A stretch of 64,000 bases of DNA from Zoogloea dura (GCF_012927165.1 NZ_JABBGA010000013.1:78769-142768); one strand, 5' to 3'. Shown: positions 28,676 to 39,214, counted from the first letter of the stretch. Numbers and translations: made by a program. Notes: generated by a model not told the origin, from the sequence alone.

Positions 28676-29800
28676 TCAGGGCCGGGCTTCCCACTTGCCA
28701 TTGGCAAACTGGTAGAGCGTGACGCCCCCCTCGCGGCTGTCGCCGCTGGCATCGAAGGCGACATTGCCGGTGACGCCCTTGAAGGACACCTTCTGCAGCT
28801 GCGGCAGGTATTTGGCCGGTTCGGCCGAATTGGCGGCCTTCATGGCCTCGATCAGGGCCGTGGCAGCGTCGTAGCTGTAGGGGGCATAGAGCTGCACGGG
28901 AACGCCGAAGCGCTTCTTGAAGCGCTCGTTGAAGTCCTTGCCGCCGGGCATCTTGTCCATCGGGATGCCGGCCTGGGTGCAGTACACGTCGCTGCTCATG
29001 GCGGCACCGGCGATCTTGATCATCTCGGCGGTGCACGCCCCGTCGCCGCCCAGGTATCTGGCAGTGATGCCGAGCTGCTTCATCTGCTTGAGCAGCGGCG
29101 CGCCCTGAGCGTCCATGCCGCCGTAGAAGATGGCGTCCGGCTGGGCGGCCTTGAGCTTGGTGAGGATGGCGGCGAAATCGGTCGCCTTGTCGTTGGTGAA
29201 CTCGCGCCCGACCGGCGGCGTGCCGAGCTTCTTGAGGCTGTCCACCAGAGCATCGGCCAGCCCCTGGCCGTAGGCGGTGCGGTCATCGATCACGGCAATG
29301 CGCTTCGCCTTGAGCACCTCGGTGGCGAAGCGGGCCATCGCAGCGCCCTGCTGCAGGTCGTTGGCGATGACCCGGTAGGTGGTCTTGAACTTCTGCTGGG
29401 TCAGCTTGGGGCTGGTGGAGGACGGTGTGATAGCCGGAATCCCCGACTGTTCGTAGATGCGCGAGGCGGGAATGGAGGCGCCGGAGGTCACATGCCCCAC
29501 CACCCCCTTCACGCCGGCGTCGGCAAGGCGCTGGGCCACGGTGGTGGCGGTGCGCGGATCGGCCTGGTCATCCTCGGCCAGCAGCTCGAACCGGACCTTC
29601 TGGCCCCCCAGCGTCACACCCCTGGCGTTAGCGTCGTCCAGGGCCAGCTGGGTGCCGAACTGCTCATCCTTTCCGACATGGGCGATCGGCCCGGTCAACG
29701 GGCCGGCAAACCCGATCTTCACCACCACGTCGGCGTACAGGGCCTGGCTTCCCGCCAGCAGGCAGGCCGCCACGGCCAGTCGTCTCACACTGTGTTTCAC
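28676..29800 (-). CDS. livK: Second Liv-type substrate-binding protein
   Basis: 374 residues from a GTG at 29800, supported by AGGAGGA 8 nt upstream and the signal peptide that follows (cleavage near residue 22, ALYAD). It is clearly paralogous to the next gene: both share segments such as AEDDQADP, TTVAQRLAD and TAYGQGLAD and nearly the same C-terminus (YQFANGKWEA / YQFKSGKWEA). Probably a tandem duplication giving two substrate specificities for one transporter. First gene of the operon, divergent from the BamE-like gene. Confidence 0.92.
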   Translation of the reverse strand: MKHSVRRLAVAACLLAGSQALYADVVVKIGFAGPLTGPIAHVGKDEQFGTQLALDDANARGVTLGGQKVRFELLAEDDQADPRTATTVAQRLADAGVKGVVGHVTSGASIPASRIYEQSGIPAITPSSTSPKLTQQKFKTTYRVIANDLQQGAAMARFATEVLKAKRIAVIDDRTAYGQGLADALVDSLKKLGTPPVGREFTNDKATDFAAILTKLKAAQPDAIFYGGMDAQGAPLLKQMKQLGITARYLGGDGACTAEMIKIAGAAMSSDVYCTQAGIPMDKMPGGKDFNERFKKRFGVPVQLYAPYSYDAATALIEAMKAANSAEPAKYLPQLQKVSFKGVTGNVAFDASGDSREGGVTLYQFANGKWEARP

Positions 29801-29923
29801 GGGTCTGTCCTCCTGCGTTTCGGGTTCATGCCAGAATGGGCACAGCCTCATGCCCACAACAGGGCGGATTGTACCCACGCCGGCCTGCTTTGGCGGCACC
29901 GGCATCCACAACAAGGAATCACC

Positions 29924-30406
29924 ATGCGCAGGCTGTTTTACCTGTTTCTGGGCCTTCTGGCCGCCCTCGGCCTGGCGGGCTGCGACGCGGTCACCATGAA
30001 GGATTTGAAACCCGGGGTATCCACCGGCTTCGACGTGCGCGACCGCCTCGGCAAACCGGGCATCGAATGGCGCAACGACGACGGCAGCGTGACCTGGGAA
30101 TACACCCGGCAGCCGGAAGGCACCGAGTGCTTCATGGCCACCATCGGGCCGGACAACATCCTGCGCAGCCTCGAAAACGTGCTCACACCGGCCAACTTCG
30201 CCCGGGTCCAGCCAGGGTGGACCAAGGACCAGGTCCGCCGCCTGCTCGGCAAGCCGCGTTCGGTCCAGCAATTCACCCTCAAGAAGGAAGAGGTGTGGGA
30301 TTGGCGGATGCCTCCGGAATTCAGCGCAGACGTCTTCTTCAACATCCACTTCAGTGATGACGGGCGTGTCGGCAGCACCAGCCGCACGGTCCAGCCAAGG
30401 GGCTGA
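29924..30406 (+). CDS. BamE/SmpA-like outer-membrane lipoprotein
   Basis: 160 residues from the ATG at 29924 (AAGGAATC upstream). Lipobox LGLAGC with Cys near residue 20. The mature region holds two short BamE-like modules: LKPGVSTGFDVRDRLGKPG and VQPGWTKDQVRRLLGKPR, the fold used by BamE and related SmpA/OmlA proteins, then a VWDWRMPP strand. Real BamE is shorter with one module, so this is probably a paralogue of unknown function rather than the BAM subunit. Confidence 0.78.
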   Translation: MRRLFYLFLGLLAALGLAGCDAVTMKDLKPGVSTGFDVRDRLGKPGIEWRNDDGSVTWEYTRQPEGTECFMATIGPDNILRSLENVLTPANFARVQPGWTKDQVRRLLGKPRSVQQFTLKKEEVWDWRMPPEFSADVFFNIHFSDDGRVGSTSRTVQPRG

Positions 30407-30502
30407 ATGCCGCGCCGGAAGTGACTTTCTACTCCCTCAAGATGCTAAAGCGTATGGAGAAAACGCCGTAATACGTCTGGAAGTCATGCCCAGGAACCCG
30501 TC

Positions 30503-32290
30503 ATGCGCCAGAATCTGCCCATCACCCAAAATGAGTACCCCATCCCGGATGGCTCGGCCATCATCAGCCACACGGATCTGAAGGGGCACATCACCTACTG
30601 CAACGACGAGTTCATCGCCGCCAGCGGCTTCTCCCGATCCGAAGTCATCGGCCAGCCCCACAACATCCTGCGCCACCCCGACATGCCGCCGGAGGCCTAT
30701 CGGGACATGTGGTCCACCCTCGAACGGGGCCTGCCGTGGAGTGGCATCGTCAAGAACCGGCGCAAGAACGGGGACTTCTACTGGGTCAAGGCCACCGCCA
30801 CCCCGCTGGCCGACCAGTCCGGCTACATGTCGGTCCGCGTCAAGGCCGGACGCAGCGAGATCGCCGCCGCCGACGCACTGTACGGTCGCATGCGGACCGA
30901 CCCGGGCATCCGGCTCGAGCAGGGCCAGCTTGCCCCGACAGGCGTACTGGCAGCCCTCGGCAGATTCCTCCCCCACCCGAGCCTGAAAGCCCGCATCTAC
31001 CTGATCAGCGGCGGGCTGACCGCCCTCAACGTGATCGTCGCCGCGGTCGGCCTCAACGCCACAGACCATTCCCGCAACGCCTACAGCAACGCGGTCAGGG
31101 ACGAAAGCCGCCTCATCCAGCAGCTTGCCCTCCCCCCCGACGACCCCGTCCGTGCCAGCCTGCAGCGCCATGCGGAGGCCAGCCAGGGAGCACTGCAACG
31201 CATCGAGGCGGAAGATGCCAGCACCCGCCAATGGCTCATCGGCCTCGGCCTGTCCGGGCTGTTGCTGGCGGCCATCGCCACCGTCCAGCTGATCCGGCGC
31301 CTCGGCCATTCCGTCGATGCCGGCAAGCGCGTGGCGGAAGCCATCGCCAAGGGCAACATGCTGGAGCCCCTGCCGCCCGCCTCCAATGATGAACTCGGGG
31401 CGCTGATCATCCACCTGGCGGTCATGCGCAACAACCTGCATGAACTGGTCGCCTCCATCCGCAACCAGGTCAACGCCCTGCTCGGCAACGCCCGCGAGCT
31501 GAGCAGCACCGCCTCCGACACCCGGGTGCTGGCCGACGCGCAGGCCGAATCCGCCTCGGGCATGGCTGCCGCCATCGAGCAGTTGTCGGTGTCCATCGAC
31601 CACATCAGTGAACACGCCCGGGAATCCCGGGAGCTGTCGGAAACCTCCGGCGAGCGGGCTGCCACCGGCTCCCGGGTGATCAGCCATGCGGTGAGCGAGA
31701 TGCGGGCGATTGCCGACTCGGTCAACCTCACCGCCGGATCGGTGCGCAACCTGGAATCCCTTTCCGGCGAGATCTCGATGATCGTCGGGGTCATCCGCGA
31801 GATTGCCGACCAGACCAACCTGCTGGCGCTCAACGCCGCCATCGAAGCGGCGCGGGCCGGCGAATCGGGCCGCGGCTTCGCGGTGGTGGCGGACGAAGTG
31901 CGCAAGCTGGCCGAGCGTACCGCCAACTCCACCGCCGAGATCACCACCATGATCGAGCGCATCCAGAGCGCCACCCGCCACGCCGCCGACGACATGGACG
32001 AAGGCGTCAAGGGCGCGGCGCGGGGCGTGACCCTGGCCGACGAGGCCGGCGGCACCATCGGCAGCATCCAGGAAAGCAGCAGCCAGGTGCTCGGATCGGT
32101 GGAAGGCATCACGCTGGGGCTGACCGAGCAATCGGCCGCCGCCCGGGACATCGCCCAGCGGGTCGAACAGATCGCCGGTGCCTCGGAATCCAACGCGGCC
32201 AGCGCGGCCCGTATCACCCAGTCGGCCGAGCAACTCGAAGAACTGGCCCGCACCCTGGAAACCCTGTCCTCCCGCTTCCGCATCGCCTGA
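30503..32290 (+). CDS. PAS-domain methyl-accepting chemotaxis protein (Aer-like)
   Basis: 595 residues. An N-terminal PAS domain (residues about 15-115) contains [30 protein letters not shown], split here as the Aer-type pattern, and would sit in the cytoplasm binding FAD or haem. Two membrane helices follow (about 167-188 and 240-262), then HAMP and the signalling hairpin, with the conserved tip [20 protein letters not shown] and [16 protein letters not shown]. It probably senses redox or oxygen and controls CheA; no che genes are nearby. No pentapeptide CheR tether is visible at the C-terminus. Confidence 0.9.
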   Translation: MRQNLPITQNEYPIPDGSAIISHTDLKGHITYCNDEFIAASGFSRSEVIGQPHNILRHPDMPPEAYRDMWSTLERGLPWSGIVKNRRKNGDFYWVKATATPLADQSGYMSVRVKAGRSEIAAADALYGRMRTDPGIRLEQGQLAPTGVLAALGRFLPHPSLKARIYLISGGLTALNVIVAAVGLNATDHSRNAYSNAVRDESRLIQQLALPPDDPVRASLQRHAEASQGALQRIEAEDASTRQWLIGLGLSGLLLAAIATVQLIRRLGHSVDAGKRVAEAIAKGNMLEPLPPASNDELGALIIHLAVMRNNLHELVASIRNQVNALLGNARELSSTASDTRVLADAQAESASGMAAAIEQLSVSIDHISEHARESRELSETSGERAATGSRVISHAVSEMRAIADSVNLTAGSVRNLESLSGEISMIVGVIREIADQTNLLALNAAIEAARAGESGRGFAVVADEVRKLAERTANSTAEITTMIERIQSATRHAADDMDEGVKGAARGVTLADEAGGTIGSIQESSSQVLGSVEGITLGLTEQSAAARDIAQRVEQIAGASESNAASAARITQSAEQLEELARTLETLSSRFRIA

Positions 32291-32326
32291 CCCGGGCGGG
32301 CCTGGTGCGCCATGGCACAGGCGCCA

Positions 32327-32342
32327 TGGAGCACCTGCTCCA
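32327..32342. promoter_or_regulatory. Perfect dyad upstream of the sigma-54-like promoter
   Basis: TGGAGCA-CC-TGCTCCA: 7-bp arms around 2 bp, centred about 145 bp upstream of the predicted sigma-54 start of the aldehyde dehydrogenase gene. This is the usual location of an activator (AcoR/NtrC-class) binding site. It could also be a weak terminator for the chemoreceptor gene, but no T-run follows. Confidence 0.45.
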
Positions 32343-32452
32343 CAATTGAACACGAACAAGCGATACACCATGCACTGCAACATTCTGGCGCACCACCCCC
32401 AATACGCTGATAAATAAGGCCTTTCAACTCATCAGCAATCCTGATCGAATCT

Positions 32453-32468
32453 TGGCACGTCCCCTGCT
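32453..32468 (+). promoter_or_regulatory. Sigma-54-like promoter of aldehyde dehydrogenase
   Basis: TGGCACG-TCCC-CTGCT matches the -24/-12 consensus TGGCACG-N4-TTGCW with one mismatch in the -12 element. Predicted start about 32479, 46 bp before the ATG. AcoR-type sigma-54 control of ExaC-like aldehyde dehydrogenases is known in Pseudomonas and Ralstonia. Confidence 0.65.
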
Positions 32469-32524
32469 GAATACACGGCAACGCTGTACCGAGCGTTCCG
32501 AAACCAAATTCAGGAGGAGATACC

Positions 32525-34045
<1,521 letters not shown>

Positions 34046-34077
34046 TTCAAGAGTTGTACGTGTAAGGCAAGGTGTTA

Positions 34078-34107
34078 CGGGGCGGGATATCTCGCCCCGT
34101 TTTTTTC
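34078..34107 (+). terminator. Intrinsic terminator between aldehyde dehydrogenase and DUF779 gene
   Basis: ACGGGGCG-GGATATCT-CGCCCCGT followed by TTTTTTTC. With G-U pairs the stem extends further. It lies between two genes that usually form one operon, so it may act as a partial terminator that lowers the downstream gene. Confidence 0.85.
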
Positions 34108-34131
34108 TTTCTGGAACCGGAAACACCCATC

Positions 34132-34503
34132 ATGACCGAACGCATCGTCGCCACCGACTCCGCCCTGCAATTCATCGACGAGCTGCGTGCCGAGTTCGGT
34201 CCCCTGATGTTCCTGCTCTCCGGCGGCTGCTGCGACGGCAGCGTGCCCAACTGCTACAAGGTCGGTGAAGTCATCCCCGGCCAGACCATGCTGCTGATCG
34301 GCCAGGTGGGCGGCGCCGACTTCTACCTGGGCCACCAGGAATTCCAGTATTACGAGAACTGCCAGCTGATCCTCGACACCAAGCCCGGCAACGGCGGCGA
34401 CTTCTCGCTGGACTGCGGCCGCGGCCGCGCCTTCGTCACCGAATCGCGCCTGCTGTCGGACGAGGAGCGGGCCGGCCTGCCCCCCGTCCAGCCCGGCGCC
34501 TGA
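34132..34503 (+). CDS. DUF779 family protein
   Basis: 123 residues from the ATG at 34132. It carries the family's Cys-rich segment LLSGGCCDGSVPNCYK (residues about 25-40) and the GGADFYLGHQEFQYYENCQL region. DUF779 genes nearly always follow ExaC-type aldehyde dehydrogenases, suggesting a role in enzyme maturation or protection, but this is unproven. Cytoplasmic. Confidence 0.88.
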   Translation: MTERIVATDSALQFIDELRAEFGPLMFLLSGGCCDGSVPNCYKVGEVIPGQTMLLIGQVGGADFYLGHQEFQYYENCQLILDTKPGNGGDFSLDCGRGRAFVTESRLLSDEERAGLPPVQPGA

Positions 34504-34524
34504 CACTGCCGCCGGCAAAGCACC

Positions 34525-34848
34525 TCACTCCGGCACGTAGACCAGGCTGCCGTCCGGCATCCGCCAGGCCGTGCCGGCCCGCTTGCCGCCGCTCGCATCC
34601 GCCGCACCGCCATCGCCCCGGAAGCGCTCGATGCGCTGGCCATCCCGGATGATCACCTCCATGGCCGGTGAGCCCGCATTGCGGATCACCGTGACCCGTT
34701 CACCGCCGATCAGCCCTGGCGGCACGCCGGCCAGCGCCACCAGCAGCGCCGCGGCCAGCACCAGGAACACATCCACCAGGTTCACCAGGGACAGCAGGGG
34801 ATCGTCGTCGTCCCCCTCATCGTGAAGCCCCAGCCGCAGCCCCTTCAC
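34525..34848 (-). CDS. DUF2149 / ExbD-like membrane protein
   Basis: 107 residues from a GTG at 34848 that overlaps the stop of the ExbB-like gene (GTGA). A short acidic N-terminus (HDEGDDDDP) leads into a single membrane helix, LLSLVNLVDVFLVLAAALLV, then a small periplasmic domain, as in ExbD/TolR. Asp in the helix (NLVDVF) is the likely proton-carrying residue. Matches DUF2149, which elsewhere is paired with MotA/TolQ/ExbB proteins. Confidence 0.82.
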   Translation of the reverse strand: MKGLRLGLHDEGDDDDPLLSLVNLVDVFLVLAAALLVALAGVPPGLIGGERVTVIRNAGSPAMEVIIRDGQRIERFRGDGGAADASGGKRAGTAWRMPDGSLVYVPE

Positions 34849-35366
34849 GATGCGCTCTCCAGCACGGTGCCGGCCTGCGCCGGAAGCCCGCCGCTGCCCG
34901 CCTCGAGCGCAGCCAGGTCCTGGGCATACCAGCGCCGCCGCACAGTGGCCACGCCAAAGCTCAGAGCCGCCGCCAGCAGTGCCAGGATGACCGCGGAGAA
35001 AGCCACCGACAGGCTGCGCGACACTTCGGCCACCTGCCCCTCCCCGAGGGCCCGCAGGGCCGGCCCCATCGGGATCATCGTCGCCACCAGGCCCAGCATG
35101 GGCGCCACCCGGGCCGCCAGGCGCACCGGCTCGAGGCGTTTCACGGCCAGCGCTTCGAGCGCCGCCGCCCCCAGCCGGGGATCCCGCCGGCGTGCCTCCG
35201 CCAGCTCGAAGCCGGCCCGCCGGCCGGTACGGCGCTGCACGGCCTGCAGCATGAAGGCCCCCAACGCATGGAAGGCATAAAGGAAGACGACGGCGATGGC
35301 CAGCAACACCGGCGCCAGGAACAACTGGCCGGCCTCGTACATGAGGCCTTCGATCAGATTCAGCAT
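34845..35366 (-). CDS. MotA/TolQ/ExbB proton channel family protein
   Basis: 173 residues with three membrane helices (about residues 15-40, 90-112 and 125-150). The APMLGLVATMIPMGPALRAL segment is the ExbB/TolQ signature. It should form a proton-driven motor with the DUF2149 protein encoded just downstream. No TonB or TolA/TolB gene is in the cluster; the partner is probably the Sel1 protein encoded upstream. Confidence 0.88.
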   Translation of the reverse strand: MLNLIEGLMYEAGQLFLAPVLLAIAVVFLYAFHALGAFMLQAVQRRTGRRAGFELAEARRRDPRLGAAALEALAVKRLEPVRLAARVAPMLGLVATMIPMGPALRALGEGQVAEVSRSLSVAFSAVILALLAAALSFGVATVRRRWYAQDLAALEAGSGGLPAQAGTVLESAS

Positions 35367-35369
35367 GAT

Positions 35370-36317
35370 TCACACTCCACGGGCAGGAAGGGGGGCAACA
35401 GACAGGGACATGAAAGGGCCACGGCGCGGGCGCCACTGGCGCGCCAGGCCGCTCAGGAAGGCCGCCAGCAGCAGCGCCGGCAGCCAGCCACCGGCGGGCT
35501 GCGTCTCCGTCGCCAGCTTCGCCACGACGGGTTGCAGACGCTGGCCAACGGGCGCCGCTGAGGCGGCAGCCACCCCGGCAGGCGCCGCGGCGGGCGCGGG
35601 AGGCGGTGACAGATCGGGCCTGTCCACCAGGCGGCGGGCCGCGGGCGTCGCCCCCCTGCTCCCGGACGAAGCCGCCCCGGCTGGTGTGGATGGCGGTGCA
35701 GCCGCCGCCTCCAGCAGATCGCCCGGCAGGGGCTGGGCGCCCGCCAAGGGTGGCGGCACACCAACACCGCGCGCGCGGCCGTCCCGGTCGCCCACGTGGT
35801 AGCCGGTACGCAGGAACTCGATGGCGTCCGGGTTACCGTCCGCCGCGGCGGCCTCGAACCAGCGCCGGGCTTCCACCTCATCGCGGAGCACACCCTTGCC
35901 CTCGTGCAGGGCGCTGGCGTAATGCAGCTTGCCGAGGGTCGCATAGGGCGAATCCCCGGCCAGGGCGGCCCGCCGCATCAACTCGGCGGCCCCCGCCGGG
36001 TCAGGCGCCACGGCGGCCCCGTCCTGCAACATCAGGGCCTTCCAGATCATCGCGCCGATGTAGCCGGCGGCAATGCAGCGGTCGAAGATCTTCATCGCCG
36101 TTTCGTGGTCGCCGCACTTTTCCAGCAGGTAACCCTTGCTGCACACCATCATGCTGGCCGGCTGGTCGGCCATGTACTCCAGGGTCTGGTCGCCCACCAC
36201 GTGGGCCAGGTCGGTGGGCTCGCCGGTCTGCGCGACGGGGCCGCCGCAGAAGCGGTTGTCGGCCTGCGCACCCACCAGCGCCAGCGCCAGCAGGGCGCCG
36301 GCCAGGGGTCGTTTCAT
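35370..36317 (-). CDS. Sel1-repeat exported protein with C-terminal membrane helix
   Basis: 315 residues from the ATG at 36317. Signal peptide ends near residue 19 (GAQAD). Residues about 55-155 hold TPR-like Sel1 repeats (AMKIFDRCIAAGYIGAMIWK; YASALHEGKGVLRDEVEARR). A 100-residue Pro/Ala linker leads to a hydrophobic helix (LPALLLAAFLSGLA) and a basic end. It lies 3 bp upstream of the ExbB-like gene. A scaffold that spans the periplasm and couples to the ExbB/ExbD-like motor is my inference. Confidence 0.75.
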   Translation of the reverse strand: MKRPLAGALLALALVGAQADNRFCGGPVAQTGEPTDLAHVVGDQTLEYMADQPASMMVCSKGYLLEKCGDHETAMKIFDRCIAAGYIGAMIWKALMLQDGAAVAPDPAGAAELMRRAALAGDSPYATLGKLHYASALHEGKGVLRDEVEARRWFEAAAADGNPDAIEFLRTGYHVGDRDGRARGVGVPPPLAGAQPLPGDLLEAAAAPPSTPAGAASSGSRGATPAARRLVDRPDLSPPPAPAAAPAGVAAASAAPVGQRLQPVVAKLATETQPAGGWLPALLLAAFLSGLARQWRPRRGPFMSLSVAPLPARGV

Positions 36318-36366
36318 CCTCGGGTCCTTTCCGGGCGGCGGACGGTGCCCGCCTCGACCCCACTTT

Positions 36367-36384
36367 AGGGGCCGCTCCGCCCCT
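36367..36384. other. Small GC stem-loop in divergent intergenic region
   Basis: AGGGGC-CGCTCC-GCCCCT, 50 bp upstream of the Sel1 gene start. No T-run. It may lie in the 5' leader of the Sel1 transcript. Confidence 0.4.
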
Positions 36385-36413
36385 CGCGCAGCCGCATCCT
36401 GCCCGCCGGACAA

Positions 36414-36428
36414 CGGGCAATCTGCCCG
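36414..36428. promoter_or_regulatory. 15-bp palindrome, likely operator (site A)
   Basis: CGGGCA-ATC-TGCCCG: perfect 6-bp arms. It lies between the divergent Sel1 and cupin genes. A further TTGCCCG (36457-36463) and CGGGCA (36472-36477) follow nearby. A near-identical palindrome (one base different) is at 39166-39180 between the histidine kinase and selO. Confidence 0.55.
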
Positions 36429-36568
36429 CCCCGGGTGCACCGCCCGGCCGGGAAGATTGCCCGCGCCTTTCCGGGCAGGCTGACCTCGGCGGCCACAGCC
36501 CATGCGGGTTCTACTGCGTTCCGGCCATCCGGCCCGATCTTCACCACCCACCCGCAGGAGACTTCCCC

Positions 36569-37030
36569 ATGCCCCACACCGGCTTCGACGACAGCACCAT
36601 CGACTGGCAACCCTTCGGTGACTTCCCCCACTTCCAGTTCGCCATCCTGCACGTGGACCGGGCGCGCAACCTGGCCGACGTGCTGTTCCGCTTCGCCGCT
36701 GGCCAGCAGATCGTCCTGCACCGCCACAAGGCCCTCAACCACACCTTCGTGCTGCGCGGCGAGCACCTGATCTACGAGGAAGACGGCAGCCTGCGCGAAG
36801 CCCGCCCGACCGGCAGCTACACCATCTCGCCGGCCAGCGAGACGCCTCACCGGGAGGGTGGCGGCAAGCAGGACGCCATCGTGCTGTTCAGCATGCGCCC
36901 GGAGCCGGGCGAGCTGCTCTACGAGATACTCGACGACGCCGGCAGGCTGATCGCCGAAGTGACGCTGGACACCCTCGAGGCCCTCTTCAACGCCCGCCTC
37001 GCCACCAACCAGGAGGCCGTGGCGGCCTGA
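36569..37030 (+). CDS. Cupin-domain protein
   Basis: 153 residues from the ATG at 36569, with a GCAGGAG site upstream. A single beta-barrel cupin: metal-binding motif 1 appears as VLHRHKALNHTFVLRGEH near residues 50-67; the second motif (SETPHREGG) is consistent. Related small cupins include acetylacetone-cleaving-enzyme-like and anti-sigma ChrR-like proteins, but the substrate cannot be assigned. It is convergent with the response regulator gene. Confidence 0.75.
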   Translation: MPHTGFDDSTIDWQPFGDFPHFQFAILHVDRARNLADVLFRFAAGQQIVLHRHKALNHTFVLRGEHLIYEEDGSLREARPTGSYTISPASETPHREGGGKQDAIVLFSMRPEPGELLYEILDDAGRLIAEVTLDTLEALFNARLATNQEAVAA

Positions 37031-37037
37031 ACCCGGC

Positions 37038-37673
37038 TCAGATCAGCCCCAGGCGCAAGGCCAGGCGGGTCAGCTCGATGTCGCTGCGCACGCCGAGCTT
37101 GCTCTTGATCTGGTAGTGGCAGTTCTGCACCGTCTTGGCCGAGATGGACAGGCGGGTGCCGATCTCCTCCGGCCCCAGCCCGTCCAGCAGCAGGCGCAGG
37201 ATCTCGAACTCCCGCGGGGCCAGCTCGGCCAGGGGCTCCCGCGGCCGGTCGATGAGGGCCAGGGCCAGCTCGGGCGCGATGTCCGGGCTGATCACCTGGC
37301 GCCGCGCCGCGACCTGGTACACCGCCTTCAGCAACTCGTCCGGCGGGCTGCTCTTGGTCACATAGCCCAAGGCCCCGGCGCGCAGGGCCTGGGTGGCGAA
37401 CAGCGGCTCGCGGTGCATGGTGAACACCAGGATGCGCGCCGCCCCGTCGCGCTGCAGCAGCCGGCGGATCAACTCCACCCCGCCCATGTCGGGCAAGCCC
37501 AGGTCGAGCACCATCACGTCCGGCGCCAAGGCCTTGAACTGCTCCAGGGCCTCGCGCGCCGACGCCGCCTCCCCCACCACCGCCAGGTCCGGCCGGGTCT
37601 CGAGCAGGCGCCGATAGCCCTCCCGCACAATGGCGTGATCGTCCACCAGCAGGACACGGATCCTCTCAGTCAT
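37038..37673 (-). CDS. NarL/UhpA-family response regulator
   Basis: 211 residues from the ATG at 37673. Receiver domain with Asp10/Asp11 acidic pocket, phospho-acceptor Asp57 (VMVLDLGLP) and Lys in YVTKSSPP; LuxR-type HTH at about 145-205 (LAPREFEILRLLLDGLGPEE). Translationally coupled to the kinase (8-bp overlap). Probably regulates genes through the CGGGCA palindromes found on either side of this pair (inferred). Confidence 0.9.
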   Translation of the reverse strand: MTERIRVLLVDDHAIVREGYRRLLETRPDLAVVGEAASAREALEQFKALAPDVMVLDLGLPDMGGVELIRRLLQRDGAARILVFTMHREPLFATQALRAGALGYVTKSSPPDELLKAVYQVAARRQVISPDIAPELALALIDRPREPLAELAPREFEILRLLLDGLGPEEIGTRLSISAKTVQNCHYQIKSKLGVRSDIELTRLALRLGLI

Positions 37674-39066
37674 CAGCCACGCCCTCCTCAATCGCCGCCG
37701 GCGGAAAGTCCGCCTCCACCCGCATCCCTTGCGGCAGCCGGCGGATCAGCGCAAAACGTCCGCCCAGCGCCTCGACCCGCTCGCGCATGCCCAGCACGCC
37801 GAGCCCGCTGCCGGCCGTCGGCCCTTCGACGCCATCACCGTCGTCCTCGACCCGCAGCCGGCAGCCCTGCAGGTCGAGGCTCAGGGCCACGCTCACCCGG
37901 GTCGGCGCGCCGTGGCGCAGGGCATTGGTGAGGCTCTCCTGGACGATCCGGTAAAGGCTCACCGTCAGCCCGTCGGCCAGGCCATCGATGTCTCCGGCCA
38001 GCATCAGCTCGAAGCGGCAGCCCGACTGCCGGCGCCGCCAGCCGGCCACCAGCTCCTCGAGCGCCGCCTGCAGGCCGAACTCATCCAGGCCCACCGGCCG
38101 CAGTTGCAGCAGGATGTCCTGCAGGCTCTCCATCATGTGGGCGGTCACCCCGGCGATCGCACCCGCCGCCGGCAGCAGCGCCGGATCATGGACTTCGGCC
38201 CGGCTGCGCACGAAGGCCGCCTCGGCGCCGATGGACGCCAGGCACTGGCCGAACTCATCGTGCAGCTCCCGCGCCAGGTGGCGCCGCTCCTCCTCGCGCA
38301 CCGCCAGCAGGCGCAGGGCCAGCCGGCGCTGCTCGGCCAGGGTGCGGCCCAGCCGCTCGGCCAGGTGGTCGAAGCCGGCGGCGATCCGGCGCAACTCCAC
38401 CAAGCGCGGCCGCGGCATGCGCGCCGCCAGATCACCGCCCTCCATGCGCCCCAGCACCCCCAGGATTTCGTCCGCCGGCGCCAGCTCGCGGCGCACCGGC
38501 CGGTAGATCAGCAGGTTGAGCAGCAGGATCGCGACGGTCATGCCCAGCACCGTGGACATCTGCCCCCACACCGCCACGCCCTCCGAGTCCAGGTCCGGCG
38601 TGACGATGAACTCCCCCACCTTGACCCCCGGGTACTGGCCGATCACGCCGCGGTAGCGCACCTCCGGCCCGATCAGGCGGGCCAGTACCCAGCGGATCGG
38701 CGCAGGGGCCTGGCCCTCCTCATGAAAGCAGCGATTGACGATGGGCCGCTTGTAGATGTCCTCCACCTCCACGCAGATGCCCAGCAGCGGACCGATGCCG
38801 TCGAGGGACGACAGGGCCAGCCCGTCCAGGCTGCGCTGGAAGGCATCGCGCAGCTGATCGGCCTCGCCGGCGATCAAGCGTTCGACGGTGCCGCCGGTGC
38901 GCTCCACGTGCACACGGATGCGCTCGCGGGCCTGCTGCAGCACCACCCCGCAGGCGACCAGACCGACACACAGGGCAAACAGGGTGACCCGCAGCAGCAA
39001 CTGGCGTTTCAGGTCAATGGCAGCCGGTGGTGGCGTCAGCGGTGGCGTCATGTTGGGCTCTTCCAT
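37666..39066 (-). CDS. UhpB/NarX-type sensor histidine kinase
   Basis: 466 residues. Helix 1 at about 24-46 ([18 protein letters not shown]), a 115-residue periplasmic sensor, helix 2 at about 170-190, HAMP, then HisKA_3 dimerisation with the phospho-acceptor His in [18 protein letters not shown] and an HATPase_c domain ([24 protein letters not shown]). The signal is unknown; two cysteines ([11 protein letters not shown] and NRCFHEE) in the sensor domain may respond to redox or metal. An alternative start is the ATG at 39051. Confidence 0.88.
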   Translation of the reverse strand: MEEPNMTPPLTPPPAAIDLKRQLLLRVTLFALCVGLVACGVVLQQARERIRVHVERTGGTVERLIAGEADQLRDAFQRSLDGLALSSLDGIGPLLGICVEVEDIYKRPIVNRCFHEEGQAPAPIRWVLARLIGPEVRYRGVIGQYPGVKVGEFIVTPDLDSEGVAVWGQMSTVLGMTVAILLLNLLIYRPVRRELAPADEILGVLGRMEGGDLAARMPRPRLVELRRIAAGFDHLAERLGRTLAEQRRLALRLLAVREEERRHLARELHDEFGQCLASIGAEAAFVRSRAEVHDPALLPAAGAIAGVTAHMMESLQDILLQLRPVGLDEFGLQAALEELVAGWRRRQSGCRFELMLAGDIDGLADGLTVSLYRIVQESLTNALRHGAPTRVSVALSLDLQGCRLRVEDDGDGVEGPTAGSGLGVLGMRERVEALGGRFALIRRLPQGMRVEADFPPAAIEEGVADD

Positions 39067-39165
39067 CCTTCCCCCAGGGCGCGAGGAACCATACCATAGT
39101 GAAATAGTCGGATTTTACGTGCGACTCCGGGAGAGCCGCGGCCACGCAGCCTACCCCAAGCCCGG

Positions 39166-39180
39166 CGGGCAATTTGCCCG
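39166..39180. promoter_or_regulatory. 15-bp palindrome, likely operator (site B)
   Basis: CGGGCAA-T-TTGCCCG, a perfect palindrome between the kinase gene (minus) and selO (plus), 35 bp before the selO ATG. Differs by one base from site A at 36414-36428. Confidence 0.55.
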
Positions 39181-39214
39181 ACCCCATGAAAACGACAGCC
39201 TTCCCCCGACCACC

